Of a DNA stretch of 64,000 nt, positions 55,801-64,000 are shown one piece after another. A model generated the notes under the pieces. That model was not told the DNA's origin, ran no database searches, and saw only the letters and a program-made list of their open reading frames with translations. Origin of the DNA: Opisthorchis felineus. Lineage: Eukaryota; Platyhelminthes; Trematoda; Opisthorchiida; Opisthorchiidae. The stretch is from assembly GCA_004794785.1 (NCBI GenBank), contig SJOL01001452.1, forward strand, positions 124,001 to 188,000, written 5' to 3'. Numbering within the stretch: the first letter of the stretch is position 1; each line of letters begins with the position of its first letter. The position numbers and the translations under genes were made by a program.

Positions 55801-58800
55801 ACAGTGAAACGAAATCAACGAAACTCAGATATCGACCCTCTAGCCTCGAAGTCTGTAAAGTGAGAAAGAGACATCAAAAGAAACATAGCGACTAGCGTGC
55901 TCTGTAGAAAGGCTGGAAAGGGTAAAATATAGGAAGATCTGTTTACTAAAGCTGTAACAAATATTGGAAGCTCGGGTGAGCTTACTAGATTTTGATCTGT
56001 TCACCGAGCTTGACAATTGACTTGCAAACGTTTTGTCACCATACGAAGAGACATCATCAGTGCGCAGTTGGGTGGGTACCTCCTGTTTGCCTGTGTGCGT
56101 TTATATATTATTTGAAGGCTATCTGTTATCTCTTAACGTGATTGGCTAGTTGTGGGACAACGTTTTTTAGTGAATTTATTCGTCCGTTCGTGGTCTTCAT
56201 TGCGTTGTAGTTTGCGTTCCTTTGAGTCGATTCCCTCTATTTTTAGTAGTTTTTCCCCCGTTTTGATTGGCTCCCTTCTCGATTTGCATTGCGCTGTGGT
56301 CTGATTTTTTTGAGAGTGATTGGATAGCTGTGCCACCAGGTTTTCTCCATTGCGTTGACTGGAGTCCTTGCGTCCACCAGTTAATTTGGTACTTTGGTTT
56401 ATTGACTGGGCGCCTCCTCCAATCCAAGTGATGTGTCCGTTTGGATCGGACCCACCTGCTTGTTTTGAGAGTCCCCCGTCTGATTGCTTGTGCAGTTCAC
56501 AGCTACGTGGTTCCTGCGTTCTCTTGCTTTTAGCGGTTGATAAATAGAGTCAATTTCAATATGCTTGTCGATAGCTTCTTCGGTGGAGTACCAAGCTTCC
56601 ATAAATTCGCGTTCTTTCTTTGTTCTCGCTTGAACCAATATGCGAACGCCGCTCCAGTCAAACTCGTGTCCTTCCTGATCTTTGTGCACGGATATGAGAG
56701 AGAATTAATTGTCTTTTTGTAGCGAGCTTGTGTTCATGTATTCTGGTGGAGAGCTTCCTTCCTGTTTGTCCTATATACCGTTTGTCGCAGTTCTGGCATG
56801 GAATCCTGTATTTCGGCGGTGTTCCTGATATACGGGTGGTAGCTAGTTTCAGAGTTGTGTCTGACAAAAGATCCTAGTACCACGCTCATGTTACTGGCGC
56901 GTTATATGACACGCTTCTCCCAAAATGAATAAATTTAGATCGAACGAGGATAGTCAGTGTATTGGCTGGCTGGGTGGGTCACCATGTGCCAATGATCACT
57001 GCGTCGTTCAGTCTTCAGTGGGTTCTAGGGGCTTGTCCACTATAGGTCGTTTCATTAAAAGACCCGACAACAGAGGAACACTTTAAATGTGTCCCAATGC
57101 CTGACTCACCAGCTGTGTCACCAGCTTTCACTCGAAGATTTGCAAAGAGTTTTACCAAATGGGCAGATAGAAGTGCACTCTGATTGGCGGTCTCACTGAC
57201 GAACGCGCGTATTTTGCGGGCCTGTTTCACACATCAATGACCTGCGGTTTGAAAGAAAGTAGAAAATTATGCGCAGATAGCTTCTCGGTTTGCAAGGGCC
57301 GAGCTTGTAAACCACTTGGGTTAGGCTAGTTTGACACTGAGGCATTATAATACTGACTTCGGGGCATTTCCCAATAGTTTTCTACGGAGCTATGCTCTAC
57401 ATATGACCGAGACACAGCTTCATGATTTGTAGATGCCCCACCCCCAAGCATGTGTAAACTGTCGCTGCATGGCAAATATAACAGCAAATTTCAGGATTTT
57501 GTTACGATATCTTCCACTTGCAAGCTACGTTGATCCATGGTACCATGTGTGTTGAATTAAAGAAAGCGCTTACCTAATCCAACTCTGATTTGTAAGTTGC
57601 TACCGTTACTGGGCCATTATCACATATGGCTAAGTAAGCTGACAACGCCATCAAGTCAGCTAACTGATGAGAGCATTATGGCATCAGACTGCTGTAGATC
57701 AGACCAAGCTTGGTGAAACTGAGTTGTTTTGCTCTGTTTCGATTTCACTGGTCTCACATCACATCCTCTGTGAATTTTAAAACATGTGGTCTATGAAATC
57801 ATCAATCATAGGGGTTCACACATCGTATGGTTCATCGTATGCTAAATAACTGTGCAGCTAGGTAGGCATGTCGAGGGTGCATTGTGATTCCTATCTGATT
57901 ACAGCAAATGAGTAATAGGAACCGGCTGATGAGGTCGCAACAAATCCGCTTTAACTTCAGTTATTATCGTGAGTACGGACAGTAAGTGATTGCTAAACAG
58001 CAGACGGCTTCACAATAGTTTGCTTACTGTTTTGAAGGAGATTTGATTTCGGACTTTTCTGTTCAACACACATTATTCACTGGTATAGGAAGTCGCAATG
58101 CGCATACCAGAAGCGAAAGGAGCCGGCTGTAGTGGAGGCGGTTGGTGGTCTCTGAACTAACACTAACTGGACAGGTGTTCTGACTGAACGAGGCAATAAT
58201 CGTCTGCCACACTCCTGCACTTCTTATAATTTGTTAAGGTCTTTATGCACCGTTGGTCAAGTGTCGCTTCCGAGCGAAAACCCTCCCAGTGTGTCAAAGG
58301 ACACGTGACCTTCGTTGGAGGGATTGCCCCAAAAGCCTTCTTCTAGGAACTCAGTCAGAAGAAAATGAATGGAAATAGCCTTTGGCCTCAAGTTGATTAT
58401 CTCCCTTCTGCTAAGCGTCATCAAGGACCACTATATTATAATACATATTCAAACTGCTTCGCTTCTAAGAGGCCATAGAAAATGTCATTCAGTGACAAAA
58501 AGTACCTTTGTAACCAAGCTAAATGATAAATTTCAGAATTCTTGTTCGATGTCAACGTCTGAGAGTTAGTGGTTGAAAGCAAATAAAATTTTGACTTCCG
58601 ATTACTACCAAGTGAAATTTCATTGTGGTTAGGTTACTATCACTTTCACATTCATATCCGGACAAATGGGAAGCATTCTATCACACACATCAATTTGCTA
58701 CCATACGGTTTGATTGCATTGCAAGAGGTGTTAGAACATCAAGGTATTAGCATCCACTGCAAAAGACGAGAAATCGAGGAAGAACGGTTGATTTGAAGGA

Positions 58801-60759
58801 TTGTCACTTCTGACAGGCAGTCACGTTGATCCTGTCAGTTTCCTCATTGGCACAAAAATTCGTGAAGAACGTTCCAGGTCAGCACAACCAACAGTAACTG
58901 GGGCAGAAACAAACAATTAAGATGTCACACCTTGGGCAAAGTTTACTTGTCGATGAAGATTACTGTATGAGATAACCGCTCGAAATCATTCATTACACGG
59001 TTGTTGTAAGATAGCATATTCGGCTTCTAATCAGGGTGGTAAACCCGCACTCTGTAGTTTAAAATCAGATAGCCAGGTCATACAACAAGATATTGCAAAT
59101 ACCAATAAGCGGATGCTGCAACGAGAATTCACAATAGAATGTGAACTGTTTTGATACAATATTTTTGATGGTAGCCTCGTTTACTCCCTTGCTGACAAAT
59201 CTGACTATTGTGCACTTGGATGCGCAACGAGTTTTGGAACCTGAGGAAGCAATATAACTGAAAGTCGGCGAGTGGTTTCTGCTATACACACCAAGTGAAA
59301 CTTACCTTGATGGGATACCCAGTTGGAATATCATCTTTGTAGAAGTTTTCACAAGTTTGGATTTGATTCAGCATTTACAATTTTATGGGCAACAATGCAT
59401 GGATGAAGCCTGTCGATAACGCGGTATCACAAAAGTGTACAACAACCAAACAAAATGTCGTTACGAGTCCGCTCTTGCATTGTGCTCCTCCGAGCGACTG
59501 CCTAAAATTTCCTGATTTACGCCAGGTTCCTTGACCTATCGCCTTCGTGCCCTCGACCTATAACCGAGCAATATCAGTGGACGTTTTGTGAATTGTGCCC
59601 TGACGTCCTTGATGTACTTGCCAATCTCCAGGAGACTTTTAAACATGACTAGTAAGTACACAGAATCTGAATCATTATAACTGACAATGTCTTAACCATA
59701 AACAGAATAATTCTTCAATTCCTTCAATATAGGAAGCACCAAGCACCGTTAGGTAAGTGCAGCCTCCTGACAATGCAAGCAGCACATGCCCGAATTGATA
59801 GTGTGTACTCAATCGTAAGTCCTGTTTTCTTTCGATCCCCCGACATGATGGACAGTTTTCAGTAAAATATCACATACAGAGAACACAGCGAATTATCGGG
59901 ACTGTTCAACTGAACAAACACCTCAACTACCCAGAGGATAAACTTTATTAAGTTTCGGATGATCCCATTCAAACGATGGAAAACAAAACAAAATGGAAAC
60001 TTGCAGGCAGGTTTCTAACTTGATAACACTGAGGAATTATATACACCTTTAGCTTCCATAATTATTTCTTTTTCACACATATTTCTCATCTACCTGTAGA
60101 CCCCTTCCTGGATGTAGATCGGTAATTTTGAGATCTTTCGGATGACGGGGGCCTTCGTGCTTGGTCAATTGCCAACAACCACCAAGTTCTTTAAATGTAA
60201 GTAGCTCCTCAACCACAGTCTGCATCAACTGAATAATGCAAGGAGAAAAAGACAAAAAACAATGTTCAAGAGGGATCCACTCCTTGCCTCACTAATGATG
60301 CGCAAGGTCTGTTTAAAACCTATTTTCTCTTTACAGTGAGAGCAATATCCCATTGTCAGTTAAGCTTAATTCGCTATTCTTGTGTATATCTACTACAGTC
60401 TTGATCATCCTTGGTGCAATTAGCGTAACCCATACAGAAGAAGAACAGTTTAGCAAAATATTTCGGATCAACAGGCTATCGATTTCGCGAACCTGCGTTC
60501 TTCCTATGAACATCTGTGTCACAAATGCTTTCAAAAAGGCCTCCTAGCCCAGGTTTCCAGAACCGGCCAATTCTTCATTAGCTGTTCGATCTCCTTTCAC
60601 AGGAAAAAGTTGGCTCACTTCTGGTTTGGTCCTGACGGATGTACTCTCCCATGCTGCACTATGCAGACCCAACAAACTCAACCAAAGGGACTTTTGCAGC
60701 CAGTACAGCTGGATCCCAACTGCTAGCAACATATCATCATAAAACTGGTCCAGCAGCGA
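40739..60759 (-). CDS. Gene A: multi-exon protein-coding gene, unidentified product
   Basis: Assembled by hand from about 14 exons, listed separately below. The 3' end is the best defined part: exons at 41435-41515, 41197-41343 and 40739-40890 join in frame, and the last one ends in TAA followed by AATAAA (plus 40632-40637). Further 5', exons at 57110-57179, 55105-55203 and 53586-53752 join in frame, as do 46025-46102 with 45650-45763 and 60619-60759 with 60094-60228. Phases do not close between 53586 and 46102, 45650 and 42894, 42786 and 41515, 60094 and 59334, or 58506 and 57663, so exons are missing or mis-bounded there. The 5' end is not found. The conceptual protein shows no motif I can name and no obvious membrane segment. 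Reliable as coding sequence, uncertain as a single transcript. Confidence 0.55.
41197..41343 (-). CDS. Gene A exon (phase 2-1)
   Basis: 48 codons plus split codons. Acceptor CTTGTAGAG (or TAG two bases earlier), donor GAG/GTAATT. The frame includes [20 protein letters not shown], a beta-strand-like stretch. In phase with the terminal exon. Confidence 0.6.
41435..41515 (-). CDS. Gene A exon (phase 2-1)
   Basis: 26 codons plus split codons. Acceptor TATCCTGTATAAG, donor CAG/GTAAAC. The frame includes [20 protein letters not shown]. In phase with 41197-41343 if that exon starts after AGAG. Confidence 0.5.
42786..42894 (-). CDS. Gene A exon (phase 1-0)
   Basis: 36 codons plus one base. Excellent acceptor (TTCTTGCCC then ATCTACAG) and donor GAT/GTGAGT. 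The frame is basic and Ser/Thr-rich ([20 protein letters not shown] at its end). Confidence 0.6.
42900..45640. other. Intron-like stretch of gene A, nothing recognised
   Basis: Several 60-90 codon frames on both strands; none has good splice sites, start context or a recognisable motif. Confidence 0.5.
45650..45763 (-). CDS. Gene A exon (phase 0-0)
   Basis: 38 codons. Acceptor AAATTACTAG, donor AAG/GTAGGT. A stronger CAG/GTAAGC donor lies inside it at plus 45699-45704 and would shorten the exon. The frame includes [20 protein letters not shown]. Confidence 0.5.
46025..46102 (-). CDS. Gene A exon (phase 0-0)
   Basis: 26 codons. Strong donor AAG/GTAAGT; the acceptor GTAGTAG is weak. The frame includes [20 protein letters not shown]. 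In phase with the next exon at 45763. Confidence 0.55.
46110..48400. other. Intron-like stretch of gene A, no supported exon
   Basis: A 75-codon minus frame (46713-46937) looks coding-like ([20 protein letters not shown]) but lacks a convincing donor. Confidence 0.4.
48173..48231 (-). CDS. Possible exon, gene A intron region
   Basis: 19 codons plus two split-codon bases... read in one frame as [16 protein letters not shown] after acceptor GAATAG, with donor CAC/GTAAGT. The T-rich stretch before the donor is unusual for an exon; phase is not tested by neighbours. Weak. Confidence 0.2.
48410..50010 (-). mobile_element. R2-like non-LTR retrotransposon relic, copy 2 (RT plus endonuclease)
   Basis: The minus strand gives PITVEEV near 49960, [20 protein letters not shown] at 49900-49956 (family: .APRSAPG.D.L), [20 protein letters not shown] after it, [13 protein letters not shown] near 49690, [14 protein letters not shown] at 49331-49375, and [15 protein letters not shown] near 49170-49215. 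Further on come [20 protein letters not shown] near 48800-48860 and [12 protein letters not shown] near 48650, shared with copy 1. One frame holds two open stretches (49633-49331 and 49327-49007) separated only by TAG. Confidence 0.65.
50558..50594. repeat. (AT)n microsatellite, interrupted
   Basis: AT repeat with two G interruptions. Confidence 0.9.
50713..50800 (+). ncRNA. Hammerhead-like repeat, family 2 (GAAA intact, CUGAUGU)
   Basis: Begins TTCAAGTGGAGCATAAGG, then TTGACGGAAAT, then GGACTGAGCCTAA, CTGATGT (50748-50754), a short helix II region, GAAA (50769-50772), CCTGTC and GTGGGCTG. It aligns block by block with the minus-strand copy at 52.4 kb. A9 of the core is U, so activity is doubtful. 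Confidence 0.5.
52395..52500 (-). ncRNA. Hammerhead-like repeat, family 2 (best fold)
   Basis: On the minus strand: CTGATGA (plus 52441-52447), GCCC and GGGC forming a perfect 4-bp helix II around CGAGAA, then AAAA (expected GAAA), CCGGTC with GUC as the expected cleavage triplet, and GTGAG able to pair with CCTAC before the core as helix I. Very short helix III, as in known retroelement type I hammerheads. G12 is mutated here. Confidence 0.6.
52480..52941 (+). other. 153-codon open frame starting inside a family 2 hammerhead repeat
   Basis: Its first codons overlap the repeat flank at 52480-52500. Aromatic-rich translation; no domain recognised. It could be part of a longer element that carries the hammerhead on its other strand. 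Confidence 0.2.
52945..53115 (-). repeat. Penelope tail, left arm of inverted pair 3
   Basis: The minus strand carries AACGCAAGCAGATGTGGGG, AGTACCCACCTAACCGCGCA and CTGATGATATCCCC, then diverges. The 53041-53115 part matches the 3' UTR-like segment of the 56 kb element (TTTGGTACCTCTTGGCGTG against TATCTGTTATCTCTTAACGTG). Confidence 0.6.
53145..53310 (+). ncRNA. Penelope hammerhead-like ribozyme with intact core boxes, right arm of inverted pair 3
   Basis: CTGATGA at 53191-53197 and GAAA at 53217-53220 are both intact. Between them GTCCTC and GATGAC can form helix II with one mismatch; one extra U follows CUGAUGA, as in all copies of this family. AACTTGGCGAACAG and AAGCTACCAATATTTTG downstream match the family tail. 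Known: hammerheads occur in Penelope elements. Helices I and III are weak here, so self-cleavage is only a possibility. Confidence 0.5.
53586..53752 (-). CDS. Gene A exon (phase 2-0)
   Basis: 55 codons. Strong acceptor GTTAGTTTCAG and donor GTG/GTAGGT, with a second in-phase donor at TTA/GTAAAT (3' edge then 53571). The frame includes [20 protein letters not shown]. Lies just right of the inverted Penelope tails at 52.9-53.3 kb. Confidence 0.65.
55105..55203 (-). CDS. Gene A exon (phase 2-1)
   Basis: 32 codons plus split codons. The acceptor is preceded by a run of seven T and ends GGGGCAG; the donor is GTC/GTAAGT. The frame includes [20 protein letters not shown]. In phase with the exons on both sides. 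Confidence 0.65.
55390..55500 (-). ncRNA. Hammerhead-like repeat, family 2
   Basis: The minus strand has CTGATGAGCC, TCAATAAT, GGC, then GGAA (expected GAAA) and CCGGTCG. Flanks share CAGCCTTGTGTTGTA with the GTCAACCTTATGTTCTA of the 52.4 kb copy. A13 is mutated. Confidence 0.5.
55940..56870 (-). mobile_element. Penelope-like element 3' part with GIY-YIG endonuclease, frameshifted
   Basis: On the minus strand 56860-56690 encodes [20 protein letters not shown] then [12 protein letters not shown]: a CxxC pair, the YIG motif and the conserved Arg. After a frameshift near 56690 the domain continues in the 56399-56689 frame ([20 protein letters not shown], then [12 protein letters not shown] with the expected Glu). 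A basic tail follows, then the family 3' region and a hammerhead-like tail at 55998-56071. No RT domain is visible upstream, so the copy is 5'-truncated. It lies in a gene A intron. Confidence 0.8.
55998..56071 (-). repeat. Penelope tail, hammerhead-like (G12 lost)
   Basis: The minus strand has CTGATGA (plus 56054-56060), TGTCTC and GGTGAC able to pair in part, then AAAA where GAAA is expected, then CGTTTGC, AATTGTC and AAGCTCGGTGAAC. G12 of the core is changed, so this copy should be inactive. Confidence 0.65.
57110..57179 (-). CDS. Gene A exon (phase 0-1)
   Basis: 23 codons plus one base. Acceptor AATCAG and strong donor CTG/GTGAGT. The translation [20 protein letters not shown] looks like an amphipathic helix. 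It joins in phase to 55105-55203. Confidence 0.6.
57574..57663 (-). CDS. Gene A exon with TAG at its 3' edge
   Basis: Strong acceptor (CTCTCATCAG) and the strong donor TAG/GTAAGC. In the only open frame the exon reads 29 codons (for example [20 protein letters not shown]), but the last three exon bases are an in-frame TAG. Weaker donors at CCA/GTAACG and ACG/GTAGCA, upstream in the same frame, would avoid the stop and still join in phase 0 to the exon at 57179. A sequencing error, a null allele or use of the weaker donor are all possible. Confidence 0.45.
   Translation of the reverse strand, partial: LADLMALSAYLAICDNGPVTVATYKSELD
58506..58558 (-). CDS. Gene A exon (phase 0-2)
   Basis: 17 codons plus two bases. 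A long pyrimidine-rich acceptor ends CTCTCAG and the donor is AAG/GTACTT. The frame reads [17 protein letters not shown]. The phase does not match the next candidate exon at 57663, so an exon is probably missing between them. Confidence 0.5.
59306..59334 (-). CDS. Gene A small exon (tentative 5' boundary)
   Basis: Defined by a perfect AAG/GTAAGT donor at the 59306 side. The likely frame ends DIPTGYPIK and joins in phase 0 to the next exon at 58558. The acceptor CTACAAAG at 59335 is a guess. A longer form is excluded by a TAA just upstream in the same frame unless the exon holds a start codon (an ATG lies at 59371-59373). Confidence 0.35.
60094..60228 (-). CDS. Gene A exon (phase 0-0)
   Basis: 45 codons between a strong acceptor (a TTTTTCTCC-type pyrimidine tract ending TTCAG) and a CAG/GTAGAT donor. 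The translation includes [20 protein letters not shown] and continues with a charged segment. A stop follows soon after the donor in the same frame. Product not recognised. Confidence 0.65.
60619..60759 (-). CDS. Gene A exon (phase 0-0)
   Basis: 47 codons, open in one frame. It contains the segment [20 protein letters not shown], rich in Leu and Trp. The donor is GAA/GTGAGC. The acceptor at the 60759 side (AAACAG) has a poor pyrimidine tract, so this boundary is tentative. The frame reads on past the donor to a TAG at 60544, which argues for splicing at GTGAGC. It joins in phase to the exon at 60094-60228. Confidence 0.5.
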
Positions 60760-60779
60760 CTGTTTACTTGGCGTTCCAT

Positions 60780-63160
60780 TAAATTACGGACGGAGCGCGG
60801 TGCAGCCACCCCTAAAATTCATTAGGAGACTTTGCTCGCTGCCTGCATTCAACCTACTCGCCTTGAACTCCTAGAGGTCTGTTGATGAGTCGAACTGTGC
60901 AGGAATTATTTCCTTTGTTTTGGCCCAATCACCTTTCTTGGGACCACATCTAGCCGTATCCACTGTTAGCTTGGTCTGCACCGTAAGGACAACCTTCACA
61001 GCTGCTGTATATGGTCTTCAACTCAGCTACCCCTAACACACTCAGGACTCCTTCAGAACGACCAAAACGTTCCCATTTTATAAATGTTGCGACAGAGTAA
61101 TCCTTGCCACATTATGGTTGGATCACAAAATGTGAGGAAGAGTAAATGAAATAAAGTAGAAAAAATCTCATGAGTCTAGTTCATTCGAAAATCTAGAGCA
61201 GGTGTCCTGCTGTTCAGAATACCGCACCAAACCATCTAAATACCAAACTCATTTTCCTCATTCCAGTTCCCTTAAATTGCAGTTCAATTCTGGTCATCAA
61301 TAGATTGTTAGGAAGTATGGCAGTATTCTTCACGTTCGGCATTTCACTCTTTATTGAACCATACCGATGACAAATAATTTAGTGTTGTAATTTTCACCAG
61401 GTATGTATTAAAACACTCCATTAAAATGGGTAATGATCGTTTCGCAGTATCTTTCGCAGGGATACTTTCAGCCAACCTATTATGGTTGCTATTGTTCGAG
61501 CTGAAGCGAGTAATATATAACAGCTACGAATGCTCAGAACTTTTGGGTCGGGATAGGTCTGACAATATTTACTTCCATTTTCCGGATCAACGTCTTTGTT
61601 TTATGCAAACAATCAAACATTCGTCAAGCGATTACAAGAACAAGGTGGATAAAGTATTGGTCTGTTTCTGATAACTAGATGTGATAGAGTTTGTTGGGTT
61701 TCCTTCACTGGAAGCCGTTATCGATCGGTACTGGGTTGGAACGATCCCGTATAACTAGGTCAGATATGATTATCCTTTTTATTCAGTGTTGATCACTAGG
61801 TAAAGTCTGACATAAACTGTGGAGTTATTACCGTGTCTGCACTCTGCAAAGCATTATGGTTATTACCGTCAGTAGTCCAGGTAAGGAAAACAGTACAGAG
61901 TTAGTACCACTCGCGCACCATACTTCTGAGCTGAGCGTTCTCCCATGCAGGATGTTTTCTACAAAGGGGACATTTCGTCTAGAATTTTGGGTAATTCCCT
62001 CGTTTTCGAAATTTGTTGGACTTACGAGGACCGACACCAACGTGGATTGTCTCCACTGTCCGACAAATGTCCAAGAAGCGCTACCATGTTGACAGGAGAC
62101 AGACCAATCCATGAAGGCTACCGAGATGCTGCTTATTTCTCCTGAAAAGTGTGGACGGAATATCTAGCCCTTTTCTGGATGACCACAGCATAGTTGTTGT
62201 TCCTGCCGTTAACGCGACATACACGGCTTACTCTTATGTAAAATCTGTCAGGCTACATACCTTCGATCAAAAATGTATGTTCGGGGCACGGATGTGTGAA
62301 TTTGATTTGTGTGCTAATAACAGCAGAGGTATATAGAATGATTGGAAGTTTGTCGTATGGGACGGCTGACGTCAGTCTGGACTGACGTTTGCTGTGAGCA
62401 TAACAATAAGGTAAATAAATGGATATGAAATCACCACGATCTTAAAAAACGTGGGACATCGCGGGTAAAGGCTGTGTTGATAATGGGACGAATTCGTTCG
62501 AAAGGTCAGTCAGCAATGTAGTGCACTGCCTACTTCCTTCGAAATGTGAATCAAGGGTTAGAAACAGATGATGAACCGTTTGATGAGTGAATATGTTGTT
62601 TCGTACTTTGCAAACGTCCATTGTAGCTGTTCACCAAATTTCCCTGGGCACTTTATGACTTGCTCCCTACTACACTAGGCGGTCGCATACTCGCATTAGT
62701 TTTGCGGAAGAGGAAAGAGATTTTGGGACCAATCGATGAACGCCCTGCAGTATTGTGAAGGGCTGTCGTTACGACTACCTGTAGAAGAACATCTTAGAAC
62801 TCAAAAGACGGCCCGAATGATGAACATTGGAAATCCACAGACGTGAGAGCCGACTACGTAACGGCTACGTAGGTATTATTAGTATCCGAGTTACCACCAT
62901 TGGTACAACTGATCAGGTACGATTATTCTCCCCAAAACATGATGACGTGCATTGAATTCAATGTCCCCCTGGATTGAAAATCCCATAGTTCTCTGTTTCT
63001 AAGTTGTGGCTCTCAATAGGACAACGCATAAGCAACGTAGAAGGTGGAGTTTCTGGTCGTGCTTTCTATAACCCGGGTATTGACGACACCATTTCCAGAA
63101 AGATTAATGCCAAATTGTACCTGAACGGACCAATACATTAAAACACTACAAACCACATTC
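60780..63160. other. No supported gene
   Basis: Expected to contain gene A upstream sequence. Short frames only (longest 94 codons at 61828-62112, minus, overlapped by plus frames). Nothing recognised. Confidence 0.45.
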
Positions 63161-63164
63161 AACT

Positions 63165-63630
63165 CTAGTTTTGTTCGGCTTGTTCGTCTACCATGTGTTG
63201 ACGACATCTTGACCTGCTATAGAGACCGTAAAATTCTGACCATATTCTGGTCACAGGAAACCAAAAATCCGCTGCAGTCAGCCAAGGAAACTCGGCAAGT
63301 CCGGACAACCAAACTGCAGTTGTTAACGCGCCATAGCTTGGACTGAATGTTTCCAGCCGTTCAGGCCTTGTCAGGTTATTTGTGTGCAGGTTGTCTGCAC
63401 ACTTCAAGAGGCTAATATGACCTGCACCTGAACGTGCCCAGTGGTTGACTTGATAACCCAGCGCAGGCCAAACCTTGAATTCCAGGAACTGGCATCCCGA
63501 GTTCTGTGTCGCAATGCCCCAAAACGCACGGGCAGTAAACTCGGCCCAGCGTCGCCCCACTACAGGTTTGATCGTACACACGCAGTGCCAGATAGGTGGG
63601 CTTTTCCGTCGAAGGGCCTGGAAATGACAT
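63165..63630 (-). other. GC-richer open region, unknown
   Basis: A 138-codon minus frame with two other long frames over it; GC is visibly higher than in the flanks. The translation (RWAEFTARAFWGIATQNSGC inside) looks repeat-derived, but I cannot name a family. Confidence 0.2.
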
Positions 63631-64000
63631 CCGACTGAATTTGCACCCTAGGGGAATTGTGCTTGGAAATTCAGGGCAAATTTAGGTTTGCCTAAGCTGC
63701 TATCTCATCGAGAGTTGCGTCATTAGAAAAACATCGAAGTGCAAAAAGTTAAAATATAACAGATATGTTACAAGCAAAAAAGTTAGATTCATTCCGGGAG
63801 AGTTCCATGGGGCTCAAACTCAAGAATACGTAGTGTGGTGGTTGTTTTCGCCAATGCACACAGGTCATTTCCATTCTGAGGCATTTCGATGCTAGGCTGA
63901 GAAAACCTCGTCTTACATGCTTGTAGATTTCTTGGTTTGGCATCTAAGAGCAAAATAACAGAGTGTTCATTATGGGATGCCAATTGCAATGCAGGTTGCG

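Noticed and set aside
1..64000. CRISPR arrays, rRNA, intact tRNA genes, bacterial operons
   Set aside because: None seen; only tRNA-like SINE fragments and eukaryotic features.

Overview
This is eukaryotic, intron-rich and repeat-rich DNA. No bacterial-type gene is present, and the longest open frame in the window is about 200 codons. The mix of repeats points to a flatworm, most likely a digenean trematode: Penelope-like elements whose tails carry hammerhead-ribozyme cores, an RTE-clade LINE ending in a GAT repeat, R2-like non-LTR retrotransposons and tRNA-like SINE fragments. The assignment is an inference from element families; no species is claimed.

Host coding sequence is broken into small exons (24-205 bp), which I assembled by hand on the minus strand from splice sites, open frames and matching intron phases. 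Gene A runs from about 60.76 kb down to a stop at 40.74 kb with an AATAAA about 100 bases further on. Gene B lies downstream on the same strand, from at least 39.64 kb down to about 8.0 kb. Its last 15 exons (30.5 kb to 8.0 kb) join in frame at all 14 junctions. Two more candidate exons of the same strand lie at 0.27-0.53 kb. I do not recognise either protein. Introns range from 23-66 bases to several kb, and the large ones are where the transposons sit.

Layout, left to right: candidate minus exons (0.3-0.5 kb); a tRNA-like SINE fragment (2.5 kb); the 3' end of gene B (8.0-13.1 kb), interrupted by a decayed Penelope-like element (9.5-10.7 kb) and a hammerhead-like tail (12.7 kb); a 200-codon plus-strand frame of unknown nature (13.9-14.5 kb); an RTE-like LINE relic (16.2-18.0 kb, plus); an inverted pair of Penelope tails (21.7-21.9 kb); an R2-like relic (22.7-24.1 kb, minus); a second inverted tail pair (28.4-28.7 kb); the upstream exons of gene B (26.5-39.6 kb); the 3' exons of gene A (40.7-46.1 kb); a second R2-like relic (48.4-50.0 kb, minus); hammerhead repeats of a second family (50.7, 52.4 and 55.4 kb, weak at 34.4 kb); a third inverted tail pair (52.9-53.3 kb); the upstream exons of gene A (53.6-60.8 kb) with another Penelope element inside (55.9-56.9 kb); and 61-64 kb, where I support nothing.

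The most unusual signal is the recurrent back-to-back (divergent) arrangement of hammerhead-bearing Penelope tails at three separate sites, together with a second hammerhead-bearing repeat family whose core is more canonical. All alignments and exon models were made by eye and need the computations listed with each finding.
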